From: Anaerolineae bacterium
GTDB lineage: Bacteria; Chloroflexota; Anaerolineae; Aggregatilineales; Aggregatilineaceae
NCBI GenBank assembly: GCA_018432315.1
Contig: JAHDLB010000001.1
Location: 310,001 to 374,000, forward strand
Direction: 5' to 3'
Length of the DNA: 64,000 nt
The position numbers and the translations under genes are program-made. The notes under the pieces were generated by a model. It ran no database searches. It was given only the letters and a program-made list of their open reading frames with translations, and had not been told where the DNA came from. This document shows positions 34,863 through 43,515 of this stretch, piece by piece. The stretch's first letter is position 1. Each line of letters begins with the position of its first letter.

Positions 34863-35864
34863 ATGGAATACCGTTTTATGGGCCGCACCGGCCTGAAGGT
34901 GTCCGAGATGTGTTTTGGCACGCAGACCTTCGGCTGGGGCGCGGACGAACCGACCGCGCACCGCATGGCGAGCGCCTTCGTCGAGGCGGGCGGCAACTTC
35001 TTCGACACGTCCAACACCTACAACGAGGGCCTCTCCGAGACGTACCTGGGCAGTTGGCTCGCCCAGCAGCCGGACCGGTCGCAGGTCGTAATCGCCAGCA
35101 AGGTGTTCTTCCCGGCGGGGCAGGGGCCCAACGATACCGGCCTGTCGCGCAAGCACATCTTTCACCAGATCGACGCCAGCCTGCGGCGGCTGCAAACCGA
35201 CTACATCGACCTGTACCAGATGCACTGCTTCGACGCGTCCACGCCGCTCGAAGAGACGCTGCGCGCGCTGGACGACCTGGTGCGCATGGGTAAGGTGCGC
35301 TACATCGGCGCGTCGAACTACGTGCCCTCGCAGTTGATGCGCGCCATCATGCTCAGCGAGTTCAAGGACTGGGCGCGGTTCGATTGTCTCCAGCCGGAAT
35401 ACAGCCTGCTGGTCCGCAGCACGGAATGGGAGCTGCTGCCGCTGTGCCGCGCGCAGGGCATCGGCGTGATCGCGTGGTCGCCGCTGGCGGGCGGCTGGCT
35501 GACCGGCAAATATCGCCGCGACGCGCCGCCCCCGCCCGACAGCCGCGTGGGCCGCGCTGACCGCTGGGACGACCTGCCCGACCAGCGCGAAACCGAGCGC
35601 ACCTGGGCGATCATCGATACGCTGGTGGATATCGCCAACGCGCGCGGCAAGACGCCGGCCCAGGTGGCGCTGCGCTGGGTGATCCAGCAGCCGGGCGTCA
35701 CCGCGCCGATCTTCGGGGCGCGCACGCCCGAGCAGTTGGCTCAGAACCTGGGCGCGGTCGGCTGGACGCTCTCTCCCGACGAATTGAGCGCACTGGACGC
35801 GGCCAGCGCGATCCCGCTGCCCTCACCGTATAGCTTCGTCGAGCGCTACACCCGGCGGCGCTAG
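34863..35864 (+). CDS. Aldo/keto reductase
   Basis: This NAD(P)H-dependent (alpha/beta)8 reductase has 333 residues. The active-site tetrad is visible as Asp48 (FFDTSNTYNEG), Tyr53, Lys80 (IASKVFF) and His121 (LYQMHCFD). It opens MEYRFMGRTGLKVSEMCFGT, typical of the YajO/IolS-like branch, and GVTAPIFGARTPEQL forms the cofactor-phosphate site. GGGGAG lies 8 bases before the ATG at 34863. It is convergent with the SIS isomerase gene and has its own promoter, so its tie to the sugar locus is uncertain. Confidence 0.93.
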   Translation: MEYRFMGRTGLKVSEMCFGTQTFGWGADEPTAHRMASAFVEAGGNFFDTSNTYNEGLSETYLGSWLAQQPDRSQVVIASKVFFPAGQGPNDTGLSRKHIFHQIDASLRRLQTDYIDLYQMHCFDASTPLEETLRALDDLVRMGKVRYIGASNYVPSQLMRAIMLSEFKDWARFDCLQPEYSLLVRSTEWELLPLCRAQGIGVIAWSPLAGGWLTGKYRRDAPPPPDSRVGRADRWDDLPDQRETERTWAIIDTLVDIANARGKTPAQVALRWVIQQPGVTAPIFGARTPEQLAQNLGAVGWTLSPDELSALDAASAIPLPSPYSFVERYTRRR

Positions 35865-35877
35865 CCCTGGGCGCGGC

Positions 35878-36939
35878 TCACGGCCAGTTGGCGCCGCCCT
35901 GGGCCAGAATACCGCGCCCCATGAAGGCCCGCTCGTCGAGATCGTGGATGCCCGCCCGCAGGGCGGAGTACACGACGAACCACTGCAGCGGGATCAACAG
36001 CGCGAACGGCGACAGCAGCGGGTGCACGCCGGCGTGCTCGGCCACGTCGTAGACGATGGTCCGCACGTTGTCGCGCCCGCTCACCAGGTCCAGCACGCGC
36101 TGGGTCATGGGGCGGGTGTCGTCGGTTCCCAACAGGAATACCATGTCCGCCCGCTGCCGGTCGAGCATCTCGACCGGGCCATGCCGGAACTCGTCGCTGG
36201 CGATGACCGAGCTGTGAATGCGGATGTTCTCCATGAAGACGGTCAGCGCGAACTTGTAGGCCAGCCCGTAAAGCGGCCCGGCGGCGATGGTATACAGCAG
36301 CGTCGAGTCGGCGAACTGGGCGCTCAACAGTTCGGCGCGCGCCTGGCTTTCGCGGTACACCCGGCCCAGGTCTGGCGGCAGCGCCCGCAGCCCCTCGATT
36401 GCCGCGGCAGCATCCGCGTATCCGCCCAGCCGCGCGACCTCCAGCGCGAACAGGTAGACCGCTGCCAGCGGCAGAATGTACAGCGCCGTGGAATCGTAAT
36501 CGATCATGGCGTCCGCTTCGCGGGCGATGGCGCAGTCGCGGCGCTTGGCGATGCCGATCACTCGCGCCCCGCGCGACCGCGCATAGCGCATCCCGGCGAC
36601 CGTGTCTTCTGTGTTGCCCGAATACGACGCGACGAACACCCACGCGCTGGCGTCCAGGCGGCGCGGCGCGCGGTGAATCAGGTCGTAGCCGGTCAGCGCC
36701 TCGGCGGGCAGCGTCGAGAAGCGGTTGAGCAGGTACGCGCCGGAATACATCGCGCTCCACGAGCCGCCGCTGCCCACGAAATACACCTGCCGGACGCCGC
36801 GCGCGACGGCTTCGGCGGCCAATGCCGTGATCCGGTCCGACTGCTCGGCCAGGAACGCGGCGAGGTCGGCTTCCAGGTGCGGCGCGGTGAACAGCTCGCT
36901 CTGTTTGGCCTGCTCGATGAGGGGGGTCAGGTCCGTCAT
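35878..36939 (-). CDS. SIS-domain sugar-phosphate isomerase/deglycase
   Basis: This 353-residue protein has two SIS domains, as in the isomerase half of GlmS and in fructosamine-6-phosphate deglycases (FrlB). Landmarks are VYFVGSGGSWSAMYSG, VFVASYSGNTEDTV (the phosphate-binding SxSGxT-like motif) and DEFRHGPVEML, the catalytic-site signature of this group. AAGGAG precedes the start. It is the last gene of the minus-strand catabolic operon, 29 bases after the lactonase-like gene. It likely isomerises or deaminates a ketose phosphate made by the operon's kinase. Confidence 0.85.
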   Translation of the reverse strand: MTDLTPLIEQAKQSELFTAPHLEADLAAFLAEQSDRITALAAEAVARGVRQVYFVGSGGSWSAMYSGAYLLNRFSTLPAEALTGYDLIHRAPRRLDASAWVFVASYSGNTEDTVAGMRYARSRGARVIGIAKRRDCAIAREADAMIDYDSTALYILPLAAVYLFALEVARLGGYADAAAAIEGLRALPPDLGRVYRESQARAELLSAQFADSTLLYTIAAGPLYGLAYKFALTVFMENIRIHSSVIASDEFRHGPVEMLDRQRADMVFLLGTDDTRPMTQRVLDLVSGRDNVRTIVYDVAEHAGVHPLLSPFALLIPLQWFVVYSALRAGIHDLDERAFMGRGILAQGGANWP

Positions 36940-36968
36940 GAGATGCTCCTTGCGTGAAATTCGGTTGG

Positions 36969-37910
36969 TCAGAAGGTGGGTTGTCCGGGCTGGCGCGCCA
37001 GGTAGCGGGCGACGTTGCCCCCGGTGAGCTGGCGGATCACGTCGGCGGGGTAACCTTCGGCGCGCAGGCGCGGCAGGATCACGTCCGGCAGGAAGGCCAT
37101 GCCAGGCCCACCGCCATACGCCGTCCACATCTCGGCCAGCGCCATGTCCAGGCAGATGGCGACGTGCGCTGCCAGCCCGTCGGCCACCAGCGCCGCGATT
37201 AGTTTCCACGCGCCGTTGTCGGGATCGTACTTAGGCCGCGCGAACGTGTCGTAGCCGAGCAGCACCCCGGCCTGGGCCAGCGCGCGGTGCAGGCCGGCGT
37301 CCGGGCGCTTGTCTACGTGGCAGAGGTACAACCGGCTGGCGGGCACGCGCCGGTCGGCGAAGAACGGGATCAGCGCCTCGACGTTCTGCCCGCGCTCGGT
37401 GTGGAACAGGATCAGCGCGCCGGTCTGGTGCGCGGCTTCGGCGGCGGCTTCCATCAGAATGCGTGTCTGCCCGTCGATGATCCCCTCGTAGCCCACTTTG
37501 ATCGTCGCCGCGGGGATCGCGCCCGCCGATTCCCGCGTCCCGACGGTCAGCTCCTCGGCGAAGTAGATCGCGGCGTCTTCGGCGGAGGCGGTCCACAGCC
37601 AGCCATCAGGCGGGTAGTATTTCTGCTGGTGGAAGCCGGTCGTGGCGGTGATCCACAGGCCGGTGGCTTCGGCCAACTGGCGCAGGCGGCGCGCGTCGCG
37701 CCCGGCGCCGCCCGGCTGGCAGTCCACCACCAGCGAGCCGCCCGCGGCGCGGAACGCGGCCAGCTCCGCCGCGATCCGGTCGAAGTCGTGGAGTTCGAGC
37801 CGCGCGCTCGGATCGACGCCCGGCGGGGGATCGATCCAGGCGTGCGCGTGACCGTCCGCCAGCGCCACGTCTTCCGCCGCAACGGGGCCGGTGACCGTCT
37901 GGATGGTCAC
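36969..37910 (-). CDS. Phosphotriesterase-like lactonase/amidohydrolase
   Basis: This 313-residue metal-dependent hydrolase of the PTE family has the HAHAW metal motif near residue 21, a bridging Lys in ATIKVGYEG, His in LILFHTERG and LYLCHVD, and Asp in ICLDM. PTE-like proteins in sugar operons are often sugar-lactone hydrolases; this role is inferred. The GTG start overlaps the kinase stop by 4 bases (GTGA), giving translational coupling. Confidence 0.82.
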   Translation of the reverse strand: MTIQTVTGPVAAEDVALADGHAHAWIDPPPGVDPSARLELHDFDRIAAELAAFRAAGGSLVVDCQPGGAGRDARRLRQLAEATGLWITATTGFHQQKYYPPDGWLWTASAEDAAIYFAEELTVGTRESAGAIPAATIKVGYEGIIDGQTRILMEAAAEAAHQTGALILFHTERGQNVEALIPFFADRRVPASRLYLCHVDKRPDAGLHRALAQAGVLLGYDTFARPKYDPDNGAWKLIAALVADGLAAHVAICLDMALAEMWTAYGGGPGMAFLPDVILPRLRAEGYPADVIRQLTGGNVARYLARQPGQPTF

Positions 37911-39439
37911 AGCGCCGCCTCGGCCAGCATGTCGTACACCGGCACCAGGTGTTGGTAGGCCGCCTCGAAGACCGGGTAGAGCCTGGCGTAGGCGGCCTGC
38001 GCGGCGGGGTCCGGGTGGATCTCCTGGGCGATGGCGTTCATGGTTTCGCTCATGGCGAAGTCCGTGTACAGCCCGACGCCGATGCCGCCCGCCAGCGCCG
38101 CGCCCATCGACGTCGCCTCTTCCAGGATCGCCAGCCGCTGCACGGGCACGCCGTACATGTCGGCCATGATCTGGTTCCAGAAGCGCCCGCGCGCGCCACC
38201 GCCGATCACGCGCATGGCGTCGATCTGCGCGCCCTGGGACCGGAAGGCCTCGAGGATCACACGCAGGTTCATCGTCACGCCTTCGAGCACGGCGCGCACC
38301 ATGTCGGCGTGGGTGTGGCGCACCGTCAGGCCGATGTACGCGCCCCGCGCGCGGGGGTTCCAGCGCGGGCTGCGCTCGCCGAGCAGGTACGGCAGAAAGA
38401 GCAGGCCGTTGGCGCCGGGCGGCGACTGGCCGGCGGTCGTGTTCATCAGCTCGTAGGGGCTGAGGCCAAGCGCCTGGGCGGCTTCCTTCTCGACTGGGCA
38501 CACCTGGTCGCGCGCCCACTGGTACGAGCCGCCCGCCATCTGCATCGTGCCGCACGGGCTGTACATGCCGGGCACCAGGTGCGCCCAGGTGAACGTCCGG
38601 TAGTCCGGATCGTAGATCGGCTTGTCGGTTGCCAGGGCGATCCACGAGGACGAGCCGACGTAGTTGTACGCCGCGCCCTCGCGCACCACGCCCGCGCCCG
38701 CTGCCGCGCACATGCCGTCCCCGCCGCCGATGACGACCGGCGTCCCGGCGGGCACGCCCACCTCGTCCGCCACGTCGGGCAGCACGCCGCCGATCACGTC
38801 GATCGAGCGGCGCAGCTCGGGCAGTTTGTCCGGATCGAGCCCGGCAGCGTCGATGATGCGCCCGGACCAGTCCCAGGCGTCCAGGTCGTACAGGTTCATG
38901 CCGCTGGCGTCGGTCGGCTCGGTGGCGAACTCCCCGGTCAGCCGGGCGACGATGGCGTCTTTGGCGTGCACGAATTTGTGGGTGGCGGCGTAGACGTCCG
39001 GCTGGTGATCGCGCAGCCACAGGATTTTGCACAGCGAATACGACGCGCTCAGGCGGTGGCCGGTGATGCGATACACGTCCGCGGGGGCGATGCGCTCGCC
39101 CAGCCAGCGTTCCTGCTCGACGGCGCGCTGGTCCGCCCAGATGATCGCGTTGCGCAAGGGGCGCGCGCGCTCGTCCAGCGGGACCGCCCCCATCATCTGG
39201 CCGCTGAACGAGATCCCCGCGACCGCGCCGGGCTTGACGTTCGCTTCGCGCAGCAGTTGCCGGGTGGAGGCGCACACCGCGCGCCACCAGTCTTCCGGGT
39301 TCTGCTCGGCCCAGCCGACGTGCGCGTACTCGGTGTCGTAGCCGTAGAAGGCGCTGCCGACCAGCCTGCCGCCGGCGTCGTAGAGCGTGGCCTTGTTGCC
39401 GGTAGTGCCCAGGTCGTGAGCGAGGATATATTGGCTCAT
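37907..39439 (-). CDS. FGGY-family carbohydrate kinase (xylulokinase-like)
   Basis: This 510-residue ATP-dependent sugar kinase opens HDLGTTGNKATLYD (phosphate loop). It has GISFSGQMMG, AIIWADQRA, TDASGMNLYDL, VVIGGGDGMCAAAGAGV, LLFLPYLLGERSPRWNP and MRVIGGGARGRFWNQIMAD. The order and length match XylB. It phosphorylates a ketose or polyol imported by the nearby ABC system. It overlaps the VOC gene upstream and the lactonase gene downstream by 4 bases each. Confidence 0.92.
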   Translation of the reverse strand: MSQYILAHDLGTTGNKATLYDAGGRLVGSAFYGYDTEYAHVGWAEQNPEDWWRAVCASTRQLLREANVKPGAVAGISFSGQMMGAVPLDERARPLRNAIIWADQRAVEQERWLGERIAPADVYRITGHRLSASYSLCKILWLRDHQPDVYAATHKFVHAKDAIVARLTGEFATEPTDASGMNLYDLDAWDWSGRIIDAAGLDPDKLPELRRSIDVIGGVLPDVADEVGVPAGTPVVIGGGDGMCAAAGAGVVREGAAYNYVGSSSWIALATDKPIYDPDYRTFTWAHLVPGMYSPCGTMQMAGGSYQWARDQVCPVEKEAAQALGLSPYELMNTTAGQSPPGANGLLFLPYLLGERSPRWNPRARGAYIGLTVRHTHADMVRAVLEGVTMNLRVILEAFRSQGAQIDAMRVIGGGARGRFWNQIMADMYGVPVQRLAILEEATSMGAALAGGIGVGLYTDFAMSETMNAIAQEIHPDPAAQAAYARLYPVFEAAYQHLVPVYDMLAEAAL

Positions 39440-39852
39440 CGGAGTCTCTCGTTGAACTCCACCCGCTCGCCGTCCGGCCCGTGGACGTTGAAATAGCGCA
39501 CGCCTTTGTCCCAGAAGGGCAGGAACACCGGCGCATCTTCCAGCGGCGTCACGCCCGCGGCGCGCAGTTCCTCGAACGCGCGATCGACGTCCAGCACGTC
39601 GAGCGCAACGTGATCGATGTGCCCGTCGCCCCGCTGCCGGATGCCCTCCAGGTCCGGCCCGGCCAGTTGGTACAACTCCAGCACCAGCCCGTTCAGTTCC
39701 AGCATCTTGACCTGAATGGCGCCTTGTGGGTCTTCAAGCTCGGTTTCCATCGCCACGCGGAAGCCGAGCCGGGTGTAAAAATCGGTCGAGCGCGCGATGT
39801 CGGTCACCGGCAGGCCGATGTGCTGCAATCCCCTCACGTTGCCTTCCAGCAT
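39436..39852 (-). CDS. VOC-family (glyoxalase-like) protein
   Basis: This 138-residue vicinal-oxygen-chelate protein has two beta-alpha-beta-beta-beta modules, beginning GLQHIGLPVTDIARSTDFYTRLGF and HIDHVALDVLDVDRAFEEL. Metal ligand candidates are His in LQHIGL, Glu in VLELYQL, His in IDHVAL and Glu near the C-terminus (RVEFNE). The family covers isomerases, epimerases and lyases. Placed between dehydrogenase and kinase genes, it may epimerise or isomerise a sugar intermediate; this is inference. Confidence 0.85.
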   Translation of the reverse strand: MLEGNVRGLQHIGLPVTDIARSTDFYTRLGFRVAMETELEDPQGAIQVKMLELNGLVLELYQLAGPDLEGIRQRGDGHIDHVALDVLDVDRAFEELRAAGVTPLEDAPVFLPFWDKGVRYFNVHGPDGERVEFNERLR

Positions 39853-39882
39853 AGCTCCCCTCCTGGTAAAAAGTATGGTGAT

Positions 39883-40860
39883 CTATTTGAGTGAATTCGC
39901 GCCCGGCGGCACGGGATTGACCGCGTAGCCGGACAACTCGCCGCGCAGCACGTCGACGACGTTCTGCGCCGCCAGCATCGCCATCCGCTGCACGGACTCC
40001 TGGGTTGTGCCCGCCATGTGCAGCGTCGGCAGGAAGTTGTCGAGCGCCAGCAGCGGGCTGCCTTCCGGCGGCTCGTTCTGGAAGACGTCCGAGGCTGCCC
40101 CGGCCAGCTTGCCCGACACGAGCGCCTCGTACAGCGCCGCCTCGTCGACCAGCTCGCCACGCGCCGTGTTGACCAGGTACGCCCCGTCGCGCATCATCGC
40201 CAGCCGCTCGGCGTTGATCAGGTTGATCGTTTCGGGCGTGGCGGCGCAGTGCAGCGAGATGATGTGCGCTTCGCCGAACACCGTCTCCAGGTCGACCAGG
40301 TCGGCGGCGCGGTCCGGCCCGCCGGTGGAGTAGGGATCGTGGGCGATCACGTGCATCCCCAGCGCAGCGGCGCGCGCCGCGACCTCGCGGCCAATCGCGC
40401 CCAGGCCGATGATGCCCAGCGTCTTTTCGTACAGCTCCCAGCCGCGCGCGCGCGTCCAATCGCCGGCCCGCGCATTGCTGACCACCTGGGGAATCTGGCG
40501 GGCGAGGCAGAACATCAGCCCGATCGCCAGCTCGGCGACGGCGATGCGGTTGACGCCGGGTGTGTTGGTGACCACGATCCCGCGCGCCGTGGCCGCTTCG
40601 AGGTCCACCCGGTCGACGCCGGTGCCATAGCGCGAAATGACGCGCAGCCGGTCGGCCCGCGCGATGACGTCCGCGTTGCACTCGTCCAGGCCCAGGATCA
40701 GCCCGTCGTAGCCGGGAACCAGCTCGGCCAGCTCGGCGGCGCTCATCGGGTGATCGGGCGGGCGGAGGTCGACCTCACAATCGTTGTCCCGCAAGTAGGC
40801 GTGGTGAGGACCATCCGACTTGCAGAATGAGCGAGCAGTCGCCAGCACACGAAATGCCAT
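39883..40860 (-). CDS. D-2-hydroxyacid dehydrogenase (PGDH-like)
   Basis: This 325-residue NAD-dependent dehydrogenase has the Rossmann motif GIIGLGAIGREVAARAAALGM followed by HDPY. The catalytic Arg lies in VNTARGELVDEAAL, Glu in FQNEPPEG and His in PTLHMAGTT. It would oxidise or reduce a hydroxy acid such as an aldonate. AGGAGA precedes the ATG at 40860. It is the first gene of a five-gene operon and is transcribed divergently from the GntR regulator through overlapping promoters. Confidence 0.9.
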   Translation of the reverse strand: MAFRVLATARSFCKSDGPHHAYLRDNDCEVDLRPPDHPMSAAELAELVPGYDGLILGLDECNADVIARADRLRVISRYGTGVDRVDLEAATARGIVVTNTPGVNRIAVAELAIGLMFCLARQIPQVVSNARAGDWTRARGWELYEKTLGIIGLGAIGREVAARAAALGMHVIAHDPYSTGGPDRAADLVDLETVFGEAHIISLHCAATPETINLINAERLAMMRDGAYLVNTARGELVDEAALYEALVSGKLAGAASDVFQNEPPEGSPLLALDNFLPTLHMAGTTQESVQRMAMLAAQNVVDVLRGELSGYAVNPVPPGANSLK

Positions 40861-40902
40861 GGGGGATTCTCCTGTCGGCCTGGTAAGGCCCAGATTAACC
40901 GA

Positions 40903-40955
40903 TTGCCTCAGCGTCGATTTTTGCTTATAATACAATCAATCGGTTGTAATGACAA
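40903..40955. promoter_or_regulatory. Overlapping divergent promoters with a shared GntR operator
   Basis: Plus strand: TTGCCT (40903-40908), a 17-base spacer and a perfect TATAAT (40926-40931) serve the GntR gene. Minus strand: TTGTCA (40955-40950), a 17-base spacer and TATTAT (40932-40927) serve the dehydrogenase operon. The inverted repeat TACAA-N8-TTGTA (40931-40948) overlaps the start of one and the spacer of the other. A longer-range pair, AACCGATTG (40897) and CAATCGGTT (40937), is also present. One bound repressor could shut both directions. Confidence 0.7.
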
Positions 40956-40972
40956 GATAACAGGATAACAGT

Positions 40973-41794
40973 TTGTCTTTTGCGATCAACCGTACGAATG
41001 GGATCCCGTACTATATCCAGGTGCGGGACGCGCTGCAGGATCATTTCCGGTCCGGTACCTGGGGGCCGGGCGACCGCCTGCCGGGCGAGCCGGAGTTGTG
41101 CCGCATGTTCGCCGTCAGCCGCACCGTGATCCGGCAGGCGCTCAGCGATCTCGCCAGCCGCGGGCTGATCGTGCGCGAGAAGGGTAAGGGGACGTTCGTG
41201 GCTCAGCCCAAGATTCGGGAGAGCCTGGTGCAGAAGCTGACCGGTTTCTACCAGAACATGGTCGAGCAGGGGCTCACGCCGGTCACCCAGGTGCTCAAGC
41301 AGCAGGTCGTCCCGGCCAGCGTCCGCGTTGCCAGCCGCATGAATCTCGAGCCGGAAACGCCGGTCATCGAGATCGAGCGCCTGCGTTTTGTCGAGGACGA
41401 GCCGATCCAACTGGTCACGAGTTACCTGCCGCACGAGATATGCCCGGCGCTGGCTCACGAAGACCTGTCCCACCAGTCGCTGTACGCATTTCTCGAAAAA
41501 CACTGCGGCGTGATGATCGTGCGCGGCAATCGCAGCATCGAGGCTGTTCCGGCCAACGAGTACGAGGCGCGCCTGCTGCGCGTCAAGCGCGGCGCCCCGC
41601 TGATCATGCTCGACAGCGTGAGTTTCGTGGCCGACGGGACGCCCGTCGAATATTACCATGCCGTCCATCGCGGCGACCGCACCCGGTTCGAAGTGCAGTT
41701 GCTGCGCGTGCGGGTGTCGGGCGATGAACGCGACGCGTCCGGCTACCGGTTTGACGATCTGCCGCCCAGCGGTGGGTTTGTGTTACGGCCTTAG
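40973..41794 (+). CDS. GntR/HutC-family regulator with UTRA effector domain
   Basis: This 273-residue repressor has an N-terminal winged helix: GIPYYIQVRDALQDHFRSG, RLPGEPELCRMFAVSRTVIR and GLIVREKGKGTFVA. The UTRA ligand domain follows (RLRFVEDEPIQLVTSYLP, ALAHEDLSHQSLYAFLE, VPANEYEARLLRVKRGAPL). The start codon is TTG with AGGATA upstream, which may keep its level low. It probably senses an intermediate of the flanking catabolic genes and binds TACAA-N8-TTGTA in the divergent promoter. Confidence 0.9.
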   Translation: MSFAINRTNGIPYYIQVRDALQDHFRSGTWGPGDRLPGEPELCRMFAVSRTVIRQALSDLASRGLIVREKGKGTFVAQPKIRESLVQKLTGFYQNMVEQGLTPVTQVLKQQVVPASVRVASRMNLEPETPVIEIERLRFVEDEPIQLVTSYLPHEICPALAHEDLSHQSLYAFLEKHCGVMIVRGNRSIEAVPANEYEARLLRVKRGAPLIMLDSVSFVADGTPVEYYHAVHRGDRTRFEVQLLRVRVSGDERDASGYRFDDLPPSGGFVLRP

Positions 41795-41816
41795 GCTGGT
41801 CTGCAGAACCTGGTTT

Positions 41817-41852
41817 TCGACCGGTCGAGGGTGTATAGAAAGGAGCGAATCG
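41817..41852 (+). promoter_or_regulatory. Operator and leader element before the second sugar-binding-protein gene
   Basis: The perfect palindrome TCGACCGGTCGA (41817-41828) precedes a possible -10 TATAGA (41834-41839). AAGGAGCGAATCG lies at 41840-41852, 10 bases after TCGAG. The order and spacing repeat those at 26575-26612. Confidence 0.5.
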
Positions 41853-41917
41853 ATCCAGATTCAGTGACCTTTACTTTTCCGTCCGCCCCAATGAGCGCTT
41901 CTTAGGAGGCAGTATCA

Positions 41918-43390
41918 ATGAAACGGTTTATAGGCTTTTTAGTGATTTTGACTCTCGTAGTGGCCCTGGTTCCCTCCACAATGGCACAGGATGACAAGCC
42001 CTTTGCGGGGCAAAAAATCGTTGTGGTGACCCAGGTGGGCCGGTCCATCGGCGGCCCGGTCGAGGACTTCGCGCCCGATTGGGAAGAGATGACCGGCGGC
42101 GACGTCGAGCTGCAGCAGTTCGCCTGGGGCGACCTGTTCGAGAAGACCATCACCGCGTTCGACACCGGCTCGGGCGACTTCGATATGCTGATCTTCCCCG
42201 CCGCGTGGTCCGGTGACTACATGGCGCCGGGCTATCTCGACCCGGCTCCGCAGGAAATTCTCGACAAGATCGACATGGACGACGTGATCCCGCTTTACCG
42301 CGACCGGATCATCGCCTGGGGCGACACTGTCTACGCGCTGCCGTACGACGGTGACTCGCACATGCTGTACTACCGCAAAGACCTGGTCGATGGCGGCGAG
42401 TATGCCGAGGAATTCGAGGCTGAATACGGCTATCCGCTGGCCGAGCCGAAGACCTGGACCGAGTATTACGACATCGCCGAATTCTTCAATGGCCGCGAGA
42501 CGGACATGGGCCCGATCTTCGGCGTGATGGAAGCGATGAAGCGCAATACCCAGGCGTTCTACGTCTACTTCTCGCACGCAGCGGGCTACGGTAAGATCCC
42601 CGGCAACCCGTGCTTCTTCTTTAGCTGTGAGGACATGACGCCCCAGGTGAACAATCCTGGCTGGGTCCGCGCGCTCGAAGACTACATCCGCAGCGTCGAT
42701 CTCGGCCCGCCGGAGCAGGTCAACTGGGACGTGGCGGACACCCGCAACTACTATCCCGCGGGCATGTCGGTGTTCAACATCGACTGGGGTGATGTCGGCC
42801 CGATCTCGATCGACGAGAACGTGTCGCTGATCAAGGGCCAGGTGGGCTTCGCGCCGCTGCCCGGCGGCGACCAGTACTGGGACTACGAGGCTGGCGAGTG
42901 GGTGACGCCTGAGAGCGGCGTCAACGAAGCGCCGTTCATCGCGTTTGGTGGCTGGATCATCGGCGTGGCGGCGGACAGCGACGTCAAGGAAGCCGCCTGG
43001 GACTTCGCCGCGTTCATGGCCGCCCCCGAGATGGTCAAGGAACTGGCCGTGACCGGCGGCACGGGCATCAACCCGGCCCGCTTCAGCCAGTTCGAGGCGC
43101 TCGACCTGTGGGTGGACGCTGGCTTCGATGAGGAAAGTGCCGTAGACTACCTGGACGCGATCCTGACCGGAATCAACCACCCGAACGCTGTGCTCGACCT
43201 GCGCATCACCGGCACCGCGGAATACCAGCAGACGCTGGACGTCGAGATCACCCGCGCGATCGCGGGCGAGATCAGCGCCCAGGAAGCGCTGGATAACGCC
43301 GCCGCTGCGTGGGACGAGATCACCGATCGTCTGGGGCGCGAGAACCAGCTCGCCCAATACCGTTCCTCGGTCGGTTACACGGGCGAATAA
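41918..43390 (+). CDS. Sugar-binding protein of the GntR-linked ABC importer
   Basis: This 490-residue exported receptor is of the family-1 (oligosaccharide/MalE-like) class. The signal peptide spans 1-23 (ending STMAQ). Landmarks are KIVVVTQVGRSIGGPVEDF, DFDMLIFPAAWSGDYMAPGYL, DTVYALPYDGDSHMLYYRKDL and the late ALDNAAAAWDEITDRLGR. Two permease genes follow, with no ATPase gene. AGGAGGCAG precedes the start. The substrate is unknown; neighbouring kinase and aldolase genes suggest a sugar or sugar acid. Confidence 0.88.
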   Translation: MKRFIGFLVILTLVVALVPSTMAQDDKPFAGQKIVVVTQVGRSIGGPVEDFAPDWEEMTGGDVELQQFAWGDLFEKTITAFDTGSGDFDMLIFPAAWSGDYMAPGYLDPAPQEILDKIDMDDVIPLYRDRIIAWGDTVYALPYDGDSHMLYYRKDLVDGGEYAEEFEAEYGYPLAEPKTWTEYYDIAEFFNGRETDMGPIFGVMEAMKRNTQAFYVYFSHAAGYGKIPGNPCFFFSCEDMTPQVNNPGWVRALEDYIRSVDLGPPEQVNWDVADTRNYYPAGMSVFNIDWGDVGPISIDENVSLIKGQVGFAPLPGGDQYWDYEAGEWVTPESGVNEAPFIAFGGWIIGVAADSDVKEAAWDFAAFMAAPEMVKELAVTGGTGINPARFSQFEALDLWVDAGFDEESAVDYLDAILTGINHPNAVLDLRITGTAEYQQTLDVEITRAIAGEISAQEALDNAAAAWDEITDRLGRENQLAQYRSSVGYTGE

Positions 43391-43425
43391 TTTCGCCTGA
43401 CTCGTGAACCATCCGATGGTGTCTC

Positions 43426-43459
43426 AAGCGCTACATCGGCCTGGTCTGGTGTAGCGCTT
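43426..43459 (+). promoter_or_regulatory. Intercistronic stem-loop after the binding-protein gene
   Basis: AAGCGCTACA (43426-43435) pairs perfectly with TGTAGCGCTT (43450-43459) around a 14-base loop, between the binding-protein stop and the first permease gene. Confidence 0.65.
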
Positions 43460-43515
43460 TGGGGCCGCCTGGGAAGGGCGACCGGCCGGTTGCCCTTCCT
43501 CGAAATGAGGGCACC

